A DNA stretch of 64,000 nucleotides. It comes from an uncultured Hungatella sp. (lineage in GTDB: Bacteria > Bacillota > Clostridia > Lachnospirales > Lachnospiraceae). Positions within the stretch are counted from its first letter, which is position 1. Every line of letters starts with the position of its first letter. The stretch covers positions 40,829 to 104,828 of the forward strand of contig CAMUJH010000005.1 of the NCBI GenBank assembly GCA_947089145.1. The letters are read 5' to 3'. Below the pieces are notes generated by a model. The model was not told the origin of the DNA, did not search any database, and saw only the letters and a list, made by a program, of their open reading frames with translations. This document shows, piece after piece, positions 1 to 8,793 of this stretch. The translations under genes were made by a program, and so were the position numbers.

Positions 1-28
1 CTTTTTTTCTCGTATTTTGCTAAAGGTG

Positions 29-58
29 TTGCAGTGTGCCTCACTTATCTGATACAAT
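29..58 (+). promoter_or_regulatory. Putative sigma-A promoter
   Basis: A -35-like TTGCAG at 29-34 and a -10-like TACAAT at 53-58 are separated by 18 bp. They lie about 150 bp before the TPR/DUF4261 gene, leaving a long 5' leader. Assigned by consensus only. Confidence 0.5.
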
Positions 59-206
59 AAGAGTTATACTCGGATTCCTATCTTCCGGCACTCTAAGATA
101 AATCCTTAACTTTTTGTGGCGTATTGTCATGAAGGTCTATAGAAGGTCAAAACTTCCGTTTACTCCCGAAAAAAACACATATAACGCAGCTGAGAGGAGA
201 CATGTT

Positions 207-1430
207 ATGACTCTGTCAAAACAAATTGATAACTGGTATCAAGCCGGAGAGCACGGTGAGACAGTTAAAGCCATTTTAAACCTGACAGAAGGGGATGTTA
301 CAGACAGCCTGACAGAAGATCTGGCCGTGGCCTACAATAATCTTGGGCAATATGAAAAAGCGATTGAAACGCTGAAAGGAATGGACAGCCAAAACCGCAG
401 CTCCCCTCACTGGCATTACTGCATGGGATATGCGCTCTATTACGCTTCCATGGATTCTCCAACCCCTGAAAAGCAGCGATCCCTTCTTCAGGGCGCTTTT
501 GATTCCTTTTCCCAGGCCCTTAAGCTAAATCCTAAAAAAGGATTGGAGGCAGAATGCAGAGAATTCCTGTCATGGATCAGTGATGATCTATGCAGCTTCG
601 GTTCAGCCGGAAAGGCCGCTCCCCAGGAGGGCGCCTTTGTGTGCTCTGTTTTGCTGTCCGGCGCCTGGTTTGACAAAGATAAGTTCCTATGCGATTTTAA
701 TACGGACTGGTCCTTACCCATTATTCCGGATGACGGCACAGACAGCAATGCCATATCTTCTGTCAGCCCTTCTCTTGTATTTTCTGCAGATAACATGACG
801 GCTTCCATTACCCTGGTTCCCTTTGCCGTTCCCAGGCGCGAAGCTGAAAAGGCCGCAGCCTGCAACTATCTGTGGCCAAATGCGCAGAAAGTAACCCAAA
901 AGCATAAGGCTCATCTGCTTATTACTGTCTTAGACATGGATGCGCCTCCCATGGACAAGGGGATGCTTCTTGTAAAAATAGCATCCACCTGCTGCCTGCA
1001 GCTTCCTGCCATGGGCGTTTTCACCGGCGGGACTGTCTATCAAATCGGCCTGTACCGAAACATGGCAGCTGTTATAAAAAGCGGACAGCTTCCCGTTTCC
1101 AACTGGGTTTGGTTCGGGCTTTACAGAACCGGCGGCGGAATCGGCGGCTATACATATGGATTGGAACTGTTTGGAAAAGATGAGATAGAAGTGCCAAATT
1201 CTGATGCGAGCCCTGATCGGCTGCGAAATTTTCTTGTGGATCTGGCTTTTTGCGTCCTGGAAAGCCATGCGGTCTTCCAGGACGGGGACACTGTGGGGCT
1301 GTCACCGGAGCAGAGGCTGCCTGTTACCAGAAGCAAAGGTCTGGTTCTGCCTGGCATGACTCTGAAAATCCCCTACCATGTGTCCGCTTGTCCAGACACC
1401 GTCCAGGAAAGTTCTCCGGTTTTCTCTTAA
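207..1430 (+). CDS. TPR and DUF4261 domain protein
   Basis: A 407-residue cytoplasmic protein with no signal peptide. The first ~110 residues form helical TPR-like repeats (a run around AVAYNNLGQYEKAIETL), followed by a DUF4261-type domain over roughly residues 150-390. Its hallmark is the stretch from a VFSADNMTA-like strand into a PRREAEKAAA helix. DUF4261 proteins have no established biochemical role; TPRs suggest protein binding. The ATG at 207 is chosen because GAGAGGAGA lies 6 nt upstream; in-frame codons back to 114 have no ribosome site. The gene is transcribed alone and converges on the next gene across a strong hairpin. Confidence 0.8.
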   Translation: MTLSKQIDNWYQAGEHGETVKAILNLTEGDVTDSLTEDLAVAYNNLGQYEKAIETLKGMDSQNRSSPHWHYCMGYALYYASMDSPTPEKQRSLLQGAFDSFSQALKLNPKKGLEAECREFLSWISDDLCSFGSAGKAAPQEGAFVCSVLLSGAWFDKDKFLCDFNTDWSLPIIPDDGTDSNAISSVSPSLVFSADNMTASITLVPFAVPRREAEKAAACNYLWPNAQKVTQKHKAHLLITVLDMDAPPMDKGMLLVKIASTCCLQLPAMGVFTGGTVYQIGLYRNMAAVIKSGQLPVSNWVWFGLYRTGGGIGGYTYGLELFGKDEIEVPNSDASPDRLRNFLVDLAFCVLESHAVFQDGDTVGLSPEQRLPVTRSKGLVLPGMTLKIPYHVSACPDTVQESSPVFS

Positions 1431-1437
1431 AACAGAA

Positions 1438-1489
1438 TCACCTTTCTTCTCCTCAATGGCGTCCGAACCATTGTGGAAAAGAAAGGTGA
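1438..1489. terminator. Bidirectional two-stem hairpin between convergent genes
   Basis: Outer arms TCACCTTTCTT (1438-1448) and AAGAAAGGTGA (1479-1489) pair over 11 bp. An inner stem CAATGG/CCATTG (1454-1459/1468-1473) sits in the loop. It fills the gap between two converging genes and probably ends both transcripts, although neither side has a long T run. Confidence 0.6.
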
Positions 1490-1509
1490 GCCTGACCCCT
1501 TATGCTTTC

Positions 1510-2019
1510 CTATTCTACTGACCAGGCATATCCCCCCACAGGGTGATACTCCCCGGCTGGTATGATATCTTCCAGAATCCATGTGTCCGGGTCGTCTTTC
1601 GTCGCATCCGGCCCTACCATGACATAAACTTGGTACTGCGCCAGATAGCCGCCGTAAGATTCCTCTGAAGAGCGGGCATAGGAACTATTCTGGATAGCAA
1701 TCAGATCATTAAACCCTTTTAACACCTTTGTGGCATATTCCGATGCCTCTTTTTCTGATATGTCGCTGTTTACAAGAAGATAAAACCGCGCCGTATTCTC
1801 CTCTGGATAGATCCCTCCGTTTACAGATGCCGCAAAGGGAAACAGATCCTGATCCGCATAAGTATCACTGAAGTCCTGCCAAACCTGCTCCCAAACAATG
1901 CCGTCTACTGACTGGTACTGGTCATCATATTTCTTGTTATCTCCATATACAATATTACTTTTGGTACATCCGCATAATAATAAGCAAACACTTGCCATGA
2001 ATAAAATCCAGCGTTTCAT
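1510..2019 (-). CDS. Small predicted lipoprotein, function unknown
   Basis: A 169-residue protein with a type II signal peptide: basic start MKRW, hydrophobic core, then a lipobox ending at Cys18 (LCGC). It is therefore expected to be anchored to the outer face of the membrane. The mature part is acidic and tyrosine-rich, with no motif I recognise. A GGAGGAAC-type ribosome site precedes the ATG. It stands alone, converges on the TPR/DUF4261 gene, and shares an upstream region with the divergent BCCT transporter. No function is assigned. Confidence 0.75.
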   Translation of the reverse strand: MKRWILFMASVCLLLCGCTKSNIVYGDNKKYDDQYQSVDGIVWEQVWQDFSDTYADQDLFPFAASVNGGIYPEENTARFYLLVNSDISEKEASEYATKVLKGFNDLIAIQNSSYARSSEESYGGYLAQYQVYVMVGPDATKDDPDTWILEDIIPAGEYHPVGGYAWSVE

Positions 2020-2148
2020 ATTCTTATGTTCCTCCTTCTTTCAATCTTTTGTATTATATAGGAAAACTGCTTTTTTTCACAGGGGTTTTTACAAAAAGTC
2101 AGAAAAACTTTATATTTTCCTCTTGCCATTTCTGAATATCAGTGGTAA

Positions 2149-2188
2149 TATGTTCAATAACAAAATATTTTTTAAATTTTTGAACATA
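2149..2188. promoter_or_regulatory. Inverted repeat before the BCCT gene
   Basis: TATGTTCAA (2149-2157) and TTGAACATA (2180-2188) are perfect 9-bp arms around an AT-rich 22-nt centre. The right arm ends directly before the GGGAGGA ribosome site of the transporter. It could be an operator for osmotic control or an RNA hairpin masking the ribosome site; the sequence cannot decide. Confidence 0.5.
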
Positions 2189-2202
2189 AGGGAGGACTTT
2201 TT

Positions 2203-3744
2203 ATGGAGCATAAATCTTTAAAGCCTGTCTCCGGCGCTGGAAGCCGGCTGGACTGGGTCACCACCGTCATTCCGTTTGTCTTCATATTGCTTTTGTGCGC
2301 TGTATTTTTTGCATTTCCCCAATCGTCAGGCAGCGTGCTGTCAGCCGTCCGCAGCTTTCTGGGAGATGAGCTGGGAAGCTGCTATCTTCTCATAGGACTG
2401 GGGATCTTTCTGTGCTCCCTGTATATTGCCTTTTCTCCATACGGAACCATACGTCTGGGCGCGGAAGAAAAGCCTCAGTACTCTTCCTTTCAGTGGGGTT
2501 CCATGATGTTTACTGCCGGACTTGCCGCAGATATCCTGTTCTATTCCTTATGTGAATGGATTCTGTATGCCGGGGAACCCCGCATTGGGCAGATGGGGGA
2601 AATCCAGGACTGGGCTTCCACCTACCCGCTGTTTCACTGGGGGCCTATTCCATGGAGTTTTTACATGGTGCTGGCAGTGGCTTTCGGTTTTATGCTTCAT
2701 GTGCGCAAAAGGGATAAGCAGAAGTATTCCGAAGCCTGCAGGCCCCTTTTAGGCACCCGTGTAGACGGGTTTGCGGGAAAGCTCATTGATCTGACTGCCG
2801 TGTTTGCGCTGCTGGCTGGAACCGCCACCACATTTTCACTGGCCACCCCTCTCCTGTCCGGAGCTGTCAGCCAGCTTTTCGGCATGGCTCAGAGCCATCT
2901 GCTGACCATACTTATTCTGGTAATTATCTGCATTACCTACACGGTTACCGTATATTTCGGCATGAAAGGCGTTGCAAAGCTTGCCGCCTCCTGCTCCTAT
3001 CTGTTTTTTGCCTTCCTGGCCTATGTGCTCATAGGCGGCGGCCGGCCCCGCTATATTATTGAAACCGGCATTACAGCCATAGGCAATCTGGCTCAAAACT
3101 TTATTTCCCTGTCCACCTGGACGGATTCCCTGCGGACTTCTTCCTTTCCGCAGAACTGGACGATTTTTTACTGGGCGTATTGGATGGTGTGGTGTGTGGC
3201 GACTCCGTTTTTCATTGGCTCCATCAGCAGGGGACGCACGATCCGGCAGACCATATTAGGAGGGTATTTCTATGGGCTGTCCGGAACCTTTACCTCTTTT
3301 ATCATTCTTGGCAATTACAGCCTGGGGATGCAGATGGCCGGAAAACTGAATGTGATGAAATTGTATGAGCAAACCGGAGATCTCTATCAGGTCATCTTAT
3401 CCATTATGGAAACCCTCCCTCTGGCAAAAGCAGGCCTTGTTCTGCTGGCGATTACCATGATTGCCTTTTACGCCACCTCTTTTGATGCCCTGACCATGGT
3501 TGCATCCACCTATTCCTATAAAGAACTTCCCGGAGGAACAGAGCCGGACAAACATGTAAGGCTGTTTTGGGCAGTGCTTCTCATGCTTCTTCCCATTGCA
3601 CTGATTTTCTCTGACAGTTCCATGTCTAATCTGCAGTCTGTATCCATTATTGCCGCCTTTCCTATTGGCGTCATTATCCTTCTTATTGTAGGAAGCTTTT
3701 TCAAGGACGCCAAGGCCTACTTAAGAGAACAGGAAAAAGAGTGA
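2203..3744 (+). CDS. BCCT family betaine/carnitine/choline transporter
   Basis: A 513-residue polytopic membrane protein of about 12 helices. The BCCT signature is seen as FYWAYWMVW near residue 320, followed by the SRGRTIRQT loop. Family members (BetL, OpuD, BetP, CaiT) import quaternary ammonium compounds using Na+ or by exchange. The size is typical, without the long regulatory tail of osmosensing BetP. Likely roles are osmoprotectant uptake or delivery of betaine/carnitine for anaerobic metabolism; substrate cannot be read from sequence. Start ATG 2203 has GGGAGGA 7 nt upstream. Single-gene unit ended by the hairpin at 3753. Confidence 0.92.
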   Translation: MEHKSLKPVSGAGSRLDWVTTVIPFVFILLLCAVFFAFPQSSGSVLSAVRSFLGDELGSCYLLIGLGIFLCSLYIAFSPYGTIRLGAEEKPQYSSFQWGSMMFTAGLAADILFYSLCEWILYAGEPRIGQMGEIQDWASTYPLFHWGPIPWSFYMVLAVAFGFMLHVRKRDKQKYSEACRPLLGTRVDGFAGKLIDLTAVFALLAGTATTFSLATPLLSGAVSQLFGMAQSHLLTILILVIICITYTVTVYFGMKGVAKLAASCSYLFFAFLAYVLIGGGRPRYIIETGITAIGNLAQNFISLSTWTDSLRTSSFPQNWTIFYWAYWMVWCVATPFFIGSISRGRTIRQTILGGYFYGLSGTFTSFIILGNYSLGMQMAGKLNVMKLYEQTGDLYQVILSIMETLPLAKAGLVLLAITMIAFYATSFDALTMVASTYSYKELPGGTEPDKHVRLFWAVLLMLLPIALIFSDSSMSNLQSVSIIAAFPIGVIILLIVGSFFKDAKAYLREQEKE

Positions 3745-3752
3745 AACCAGAA

Positions 3753-3782
3753 CGGCATAACCTACGCATTGTGGTTATGCCG
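3753..3782. terminator. Intergenic terminator hairpin
   Basis: CGGCATAACC (3753-3762) pairs perfectly with GGTTATGCCG (3773-3782) around a 10-nt loop, followed by CCTTTTGG. It lies between the convergent BCCT and ABC-F genes and likely serves both. Confidence 0.7.
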
Positions 3783-3809
3783 CCTTTTGGATATGCTGCG
3801 TTTCGCTCC

Positions 3810-5453
3810 CTATTCTTCCGTCATCTCGTCTTCCTTTACCGCAATGGTAAATACCTGTCTCTTGCGGGCCATCTCGTCGTTTTCCAGATACTCGTCATAG
3901 GTGGTAATCTTATCGATCAGCTGGCCGCCTACAATCTCCATAATCCTGTTGGCTGTAGTCTGCACTATCTGATGATCGCGGGAAGAAAAGATCAGCACTC
4001 CGGGAAATTTCATCAGCCCGTTATTTAAAGCCGTGATGGATTCCATATCCAGATGATCCGTAGGCTCATCCAGCATCAGCACATTCGCCCCGGAAATCAT
4101 CAGCTTTGACAGCATGCACCGCACTTTCTCCCCTCCGGAAAGGATTTTTACCTTCTTCACCCCGTCCTCGCCGGCAAACAGCATGCGCCCCAAAAAGCCG
4201 CGGACATACGTAGCATCTTTCTCCGGAGAGTATTGAGTCAGCCAGTCTACAATCGTATCATCATTATTAAATTCCGCCGAATTGTCTTTTGGGAAATAGG
4301 ACTGGGTCGTGGTAAGGCCCCATTTATAGCTTCCCTCATCCGGCTCCATCTCCCCGGAAAGAATCTTGAACAGCACGGTTTTGGCCTGTTCGTTTGGTCC
4401 CACCAGGGCAACCTTGTCTTCTCTGTTAAGGATAAATGAGATATTGTCCAGGATCTTTACCCCGTCAATGGTTTTTGACAGGTTCTCTACAGTCAGCACC
4501 TCATTGCCGATCTCACGGAAAGGCCGAAAATCAATGTATGGATATTTCCTGCTGGAAGGCTTAATATCGTCCAGTTCGATTTTCTCCAAAGCCCTCTTTC
4601 TGGATGTGGCCTGCTTGGATTTGGAAGCATTGGCAGAGAATCTCTGGATAAATTCCTGCAGTTCTTTAATCTTCTCCTCTTTCTTCCGGTTAGCCTCCTT
4701 CATCTGCCGCACCATCAGCTGGCTGGACTCATACCAGAAATCATAGTTGCCTGCATACAGCTGAATCTTCCCATAGTCAATATCCGCCGTGTGGGTACAT
4801 ACTTTATTAAGAAAATACCGGTCATGGGAAACCACGATCACCGTATTCTCAAATCCAATCAGGAATTCCTCCAGCCATGCAATGGCATCCAGATCCAAAT
4901 GGTTCGTAGGCTCGTCAAGGAGCAAAATATCCGGATTTCCGAAAAGGGCCTGGGCCAGAAGCACTTTAACCTTTAATGATCCTACCAGATCTTTCATCAG
5001 CGTATCATGGTATTCCGTCTCAACGCCAAGGCCGTTCAAAAGATTGGCAGCATCTGATTCCGCCTCCCAGCCATTCATCTCCGCAAACTCCGCTTCCAGA
5101 TCAGCCGCACGGATACCGTCCTCATCACTGAAATCTTCCTTCATGTAGATCGCATCTTTTTCCTTCATGACTTCATACAGGCGGGGATTGCCCATGATCA
5201 CCGTATCCAGAACAGGGTATTCGTCATATTTAAAGTGATCCTGCTGCAGGAAAGACAGACGCTGTCCAGGGGTGATCACCACATCCCCTGTAGTGGAATC
5301 CAGCTGCCCTGACAAAATCTTTAAAAATGTAGATTTTCCGGCTCCATTGGCGCCAATAAGGCCATAGCAGTTGCCCTCTGTAAATTTAATATTCACATCT
5401 TCAAATAATGCTTTCTTGCCTACCCGCAATGTTACATTGTTTGCACTAATCAT
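3810..5453 (-). CDS. ABC-F family ATPase (YbiT/YkpA-like)
   Basis: A 547-residue soluble protein with two ABC ATPase domains and no membrane segments, the mark of ABC-F factors that act on the ribosome. First half: Walker A GANGAGKST near residue 35 and Walker B ILLLDEPTNHLD near 175. A charged, coiled linker rich in K/E (about 230-300) is the P-site tRNA interaction motif. Second half: unusual Walker A GPNEQAKT near 350, signature LSGGEK near 440 and LMLDEPTDHLD. The ATG at 5453 is preferred over a GTG at 5462 because AAGGTGA lies 6 nt ahead of it. Translation-factor type is likelier than drug resistance, but target antibiotics cannot be excluded. Confidence 0.9.
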   Translation of the reverse strand: MISANNVTLRVGKKALFEDVNIKFTEGNCYGLIGANGAGKSTFLKILSGQLDSTTGDVVITPGQRLSFLQQDHFKYDEYPVLDTVIMGNPRLYEVMKEKDAIYMKEDFSDEDGIRAADLEAEFAEMNGWEAESDAANLLNGLGVETEYHDTLMKDLVGSLKVKVLLAQALFGNPDILLLDEPTNHLDLDAIAWLEEFLIGFENTVIVVSHDRYFLNKVCTHTADIDYGKIQLYAGNYDFWYESSQLMVRQMKEANRKKEEKIKELQEFIQRFSANASKSKQATSRKRALEKIELDDIKPSSRKYPYIDFRPFREIGNEVLTVENLSKTIDGVKILDNISFILNREDKVALVGPNEQAKTVLFKILSGEMEPDEGSYKWGLTTTQSYFPKDNSAEFNNDDTIVDWLTQYSPEKDATYVRGFLGRMLFAGEDGVKKVKILSGGEKVRCMLSKLMISGANVLMLDEPTDHLDMESITALNNGLMKFPGVLIFSSRDHQIVQTTANRIMEIVGGQLIDKITTYDEYLENDEMARKRQVFTIAVKEDEMTEE

Positions 5454-5503
5454 TTCTTTCACCTTTCTGACTTCACATTCCGATTATTACAGCTGTCCCG
5501 TAA

Positions 5504-5530
5504 AAATGGGGTCCTTGACGGGCCCCATTT
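5504..5530 (-). terminator. Terminator after the HIT gene
   Basis: AAATGGGG (5504-5511) pairs with CCCCATTT (5523-5530). On the minus strand the stem is followed by further T residues. It lies about 75 bp beyond the HIT stop codon. Confidence 0.6.
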
Positions 5531-5607
5531 ACACATCACTTCCATTTTACATGATTTTTCCTGATTTGCAAGTGGTTTCATCATTTTTTCCCGCTGCATC
5601 CCAGAAA

Positions 5608-6030
5608 TTATAATAACTCCTTGCGCAGTTTTTCTGCCATAGCTTCGTATTCCTCGTCAGTCAGATAGGTCTTGTCCGGATTCATCTGGAACGTGCCGCC
5701 CCACTCGTCTCCCCCATTATACTTGGGCACAATATGCATATGAAGATGACATCCCGTATCTCCGTATGTGCCGTAATTTACTTTGTCAGGATTAAATATC
5801 TTGTGGACAGCCCTGGCAACCTTTGCCACGTCGGCAAAAAATGCATTGCGGTCTTCGTCACTGATATCGATCATCTCGCTGACATGATCCTTATATGCCA
5901 GGATTACCCGCCCCGGTTTGCTCTGCTCCTTAAAAATGTAGACAAACCCTGTATCCATGGCACAAACCGGATAGCCGAATTTTGCTACTAACTCTCCCTG
6001 CATGCAATATGCGCAATTCTGATCTTTCAT
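5608..6030 (-). CDS. HIT family nucleotide-binding hydrolase
   Basis: A 140-residue histidine-triad protein. The triad HLHMHIVPK (about residues 95-103) supplies the catalytic histidine of nucleoside phosphoramidase or dinucleotide hydrolase chemistry. Upstream, a DKVNYGTYGDTGCH-like strand matches the family fold. A CAYC pair near the N-terminus resembles the partial zinc site in some HIT proteins. It lies just downstream of pyrC on the same strand, separated by 84 bp, and is followed by a terminator. The precise substrate is unknown. Confidence 0.88.
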   Translation of the reverse strand: MKDQNCAYCMQGELVAKFGYPVCAMDTGFVYIFKEQSKPGRVILAYKDHVSEMIDISDEDRNAFFADVAKVARAVHKIFNPDKVNYGTYGDTGCHLHMHIVPKYNGGDEWGGTFQMNPDKTYLTDEEYEAMAEKLRKELL

Positions 6031-6114
6031 GGTTCTCTCTCCTTTTTATGTTGGTCGGCTGACTTAAACTGTTACCTTTGATTATAGTCCCTTTTCCTCT
6101 ATTCCGCAAGAACA

Positions 6115-7383
6115 TCATTGGGATTCATACACCACTTTTCCCTGGCATATGGTGTAATGTACTTTTCCCTTCAGCTGCCAGCCCGCAAAAGGCGAATTGG
6201 CTGCCTTCGAGCGGAATCCTTCAGCCACAAAGCTTTCATCCGGATTAAATATTACCAGATCTGCCTCTGCGCCTTTAGCCATACGCCCGCACTGCAGCCC
6301 ATAAAGCCTGGCCGGGTTCAGGCTCATCTTGATCATCAGATCTGTCATGGTCAGATATCCCTTTTCCACTAGTTGCGTAATGCCCAATGCCAGAGAAGTT
6401 TCCAATCCAATGATTCCGCTTGGCGCCTTTGTTAACGGGGCTGCTTTTTCCTCTGTGCTGTGAGGGGCATGATCAGTGGCTATTATATCAATGGTTCCGT
6501 CCTGAAGCCCCTGTATTAATGCCTGGCGGTCCTGTTCTGTCCTAAGAGGAGGATTCATCTTTGCCAAAGTTCCATATTGCAGCACCGCCTCATCAGTCAG
6601 CGTAAAATGGTGAGGAGTTACCTCTGCCGTTATTCTCACTCCCATTTTTTTTGCCAGCCTCACTGCCTCCAGGCCTCCTCTGGAACTGATATGCTGGATG
6701 TTGACTTTTGCCCCTGTATGGAAGGCAATCATGCAGTCCCTGGCTATCAGGCTGTCCTCAGCTATGGCAGGGGAGCCATAGATCCCCAGCTTCTCTGCGG
6801 CCCTTCCATGATGGATTCCGTTATTTTCTATAAAACAAGGGTCCTCCTCATGAAGGCTGATGGGAACATCCAGCATAGCAGCCTGTTCCATGGCCTGACG
6901 CAGCAATTCCCCGTTCATCAGCGGAATGCCGTCATCCGTAAAGCCGGAAGCCCCCGCCTTTTTCAGTGCCGCCATATCCGTAAGAGCCTGTCCTTTCATT
7001 CCCACAGATACTGTCGCCGCCGCTAAGACATGAATCCCGGTCTTCTTTCCTTTCTCAATCACATATTTAAGGGTTTCCTCATTGTCCACCACAGGCTTTG
7101 TGTTTGCCATACATACTACTGTGGTAAATCCTCCTGCCGCTGCCGCTGCCGCCCCGGTATTAATGTCCTCCTTGTAAGTCAGCCCCGGATCTCTGAAATG
7201 CACATGGACATCCACCAAGCCGGGAGCCACCACGCAGTCCGCCGCGTCAATAACCCGGTCATAGCTGCCGTCATCCTCATATCTTCCGATCCCTGCAATC
7301 CGATCTCCCTCTAATACCACATCCGCCCTTTTCTCTTCACCTTTTTCCGTATCAATAACCCGGCCTCCCTGAATAAGAATCAT
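6115..7383 (-). CDS. pyrC: Dihydroorotase, class I
   Basis: Catalyses reversible cyclisation of carbamoyl-aspartate to dihydroorotate in pyrimidine synthesis. The 422-residue protein has the amidohydrolase zinc motif DVHVHFRDPG near residue 60, the class I stretch YKEDINTG, and a late metal-site motif IATDHAPHS. These place it with class I (AtDHOase/Bacillus) enzymes rather than the E. coli type. ATG 7383 is chosen because AGGAGG lies 10 nt upstream; an ATG at 7392 would abut that site. It starts 5 bp after the ThrE small subunit, so it may be co-transcribed. No other pyr genes are in the window. Confidence 0.93.
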   Translation of the reverse strand: MILIQGGRVIDTEKGEEKRADVVLEGDRIAGIGRYEDDGSYDRVIDAADCVVAPGLVDVHVHFRDPGLTYKEDINTGAAAAAAGGFTTVVCMANTKPVVDNEETLKYVIEKGKKTGIHVLAAATVSVGMKGQALTDMAALKKAGASGFTDDGIPLMNGELLRQAMEQAAMLDVPISLHEEDPCFIENNGIHHGRAAEKLGIYGSPAIAEDSLIARDCMIAFHTGAKVNIQHISSRGGLEAVRLAKKMGVRITAEVTPHHFTLTDEAVLQYGTLAKMNPPLRTEQDRQALIQGLQDGTIDIIATDHAPHSTEEKAAPLTKAPSGIIGLETSLALGITQLVEKGYLTMTDLMIKMSLNPARLYGLQCGRMAKGAEADLVIFNPDESFVAEGFRSKAANSPFAGWQLKGKVHYTICQGKVVYESQ

Positions 7384-7388
7384 GTTCT

Positions 7389-7844
7389 TCATTCCTCCTG
7401 TGATTTTCTGCCTTTTGCCTTTCTCCATTTCATTTGAAACAGCTTTTGGGGAAGCTGAAACACAAATACAATAGCCAGCACAATGGCCACAGCCGCTTTC
7501 ACTGCCGCAAACCCCTTTTCAGCCGCCATCCCCATCTCTCCGGTTACAATATAGTAAGCTGTCCAGTAAATCCCGCCTCCCGGCACCAGAGGGAAAATCC
7601 CGCTGATAAGGAAGATCGTCACGGGACACTTTTCCTTCACGGCAAAGAGCCTGGACAAAATCACTACCAGAATCGCCGCAAACAAAGACGCCTCCGGAGG
7701 AGAACACACGGGAAGCAGCAGACAGTACAAAAGCCAGCCTGTCCCTCCAATGAAGCCGCAGTAAGCATAATACGCCCTTGGCACACTGTACAGCACGGAA
7801 AATGCAATTGTCCCAGCCACTGCCGCCATTACCTGTCCTGCCAT
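7389..7844 (-). CDS. Threonine/serine exporter, small subunit (DUF3815)
   Basis: A 151-residue membrane protein with four to five hydrophobic segments and the FPLVPGGGIYWTAYY motif of the ThrE C-terminal domain. In Corynebacterium ThrE is one polypeptide; in many Firmicutes it is split, and the larger subunit is the next gene upstream here. Together they should export threonine/serine or related small molecules. ATG 7844 is chosen because AGGAGG sits 5 nt before it. Function for this split form is inferred from family membership. Confidence 0.85.
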   Translation of the reverse strand: MAGQVMAAVAGTIAFSVLYSVPRAYYAYCGFIGGTGWLLYCLLLPVCSPPEASLFAAILVVILSRLFAVKEKCPVTIFLISGIFPLVPGGGIYWTAYYIVTGEMGMAAEKGFAAVKAAVAIVLAIVFVFQLPQKLFQMKWRKAKGRKSQEE

Positions 7845-7902
7845 TTTTCCCTCCTGCATTTTATTTCTGATACTGAATGCCGTATTACCGGGGGCTTTAC
7901 AG

Positions 7903-8670
7903 CTACAGCATTAACCGCTGTTTCACCGTGTAAACCAGCCCTACGCCCATGGCAATGCCAAAAAATACCAGCAGGGCATCTATGAGTCTTACTGTCCCTG
8001 CAATATAGTTTTCATCTGCAATATCTCTGATCGCATTGGTAAAGGCCACTCCCGGCACTAAAGGGATAATGGAGCCGATCACCATCTGATCCAGGTTGCG
8101 GCCTATTCCCAGCATATATAAAATCATGCAGGACATTGTGGCCACGGCGCCCCCTGCGATGCTGGACACGATCTTATTAAGATACGGCCTGCTTATGTAA
8201 ATTATAAATATGTAAAGAAGGATTCCTGCCAGAATGGATGCCATGCAGTCTTTCAATTCCCCTCCGTAAAGATAGCAGAAGGCCCCGCTGCCAATGCCGG
8301 AACTGAGAATCTGCATATGTGCCGACTTTCCCGGCATATGCCGGATTTCCTCCAGGCGCTGGCGAACCTCCTCAATGCTGTAGCGCCCTTCCTCCACTTC
8401 CCTGGACAGCTGGTTCACTGCTGCCACCCGGTTTAAATGGGAGCCGCTTACAGGAATGTGCTGCACTTTAGCAAAAACTTCTTCTGTCACGTTTCCCGAT
8501 GTCAAAAAAATGCCGTTGCTTAAAACAAAGGCACTACTGGATTCAATCCCGTAATGCCTGCAAATTCGGTTTATGGTTTCCTCTACCCGAAATATCTCAG
8601 CCCCATTTTCCAGCAGAATGTGTCCTGCCTCCATGGCTGCCTCCATAATTTCCCTTTCCTCTTCTACCAT
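7903..8670 (-). CDS. Threonine/serine exporter, large subunit (DUF1212)
   Basis: A 255-residue partner of the preceding small ThrE subunit. The soluble N-terminal part carries the family motif LLENGAEIFRVEETI, followed by five membrane helices containing IIPLVPGVAFTNAIRD. The ATG at 8670 has AAGGAG 6 nt ahead; an alternative ATG at 8688 has only a weak site. A dispersed repeat fills the gap between this start and the XRE gene. The two subunits are 58 bp apart in one operon. Confidence 0.87.
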   Translation of the reverse strand: MVEEEREIMEAAMEAGHILLENGAEIFRVEETINRICRHYGIESSSAFVLSNGIFLTSGNVTEEVFAKVQHIPVSGSHLNRVAAVNQLSREVEEGRYSIEEVRQRLEEIRHMPGKSAHMQILSSGIGSGAFCYLYGGELKDCMASILAGILLYIFIIYISRPYLNKIVSSIAGGAVATMSCMILYMLGIGRNLDQMVIGSIIPLVPGVAFTNAIRDIADENYIAGTVRLIDALLVFFGIAMGVGLVYTVKQRLML

Positions 8671-8697
8671 GCCCGACTCCTTTTCCATAAAAGTTCC

Positions 8698-8790
8698 GCC
8701 GCCGGTTAGGCGGCATAGATTCAGGGATGCCAAATGCACCCGCCGGACTTTCGTGCGTGGAGGTTACGTCCCCTGCCGGACGCATGGGGT
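8698..8790 (+). repeat. Dispersed intergenic repeat, copy 1
   Basis: A ~93-bp GC-rich segment that reappears inverted at 36986-37080. Shared features are a small hairpin GGCAT-N10-ATGCC, the near-identical core CCCGCCGGACTTTC, and a GCGCAT-like end. It fills the space between the XRE stop codon and the ThrE start. It looks like a REP-type element; no coding role is apparent. Confidence 0.6.
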
Positions 8791-8793
8791 TAA

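Noticed and set aside
1898-2221. 107-codon plus-strand reading frame across the lipoprotein start and the intergenic gap
   Set aside because: It runs antisense to the lipoprotein signal peptide, has no ribosome site and ends inside the BCCT gene; it is an AT-rich chance frame.
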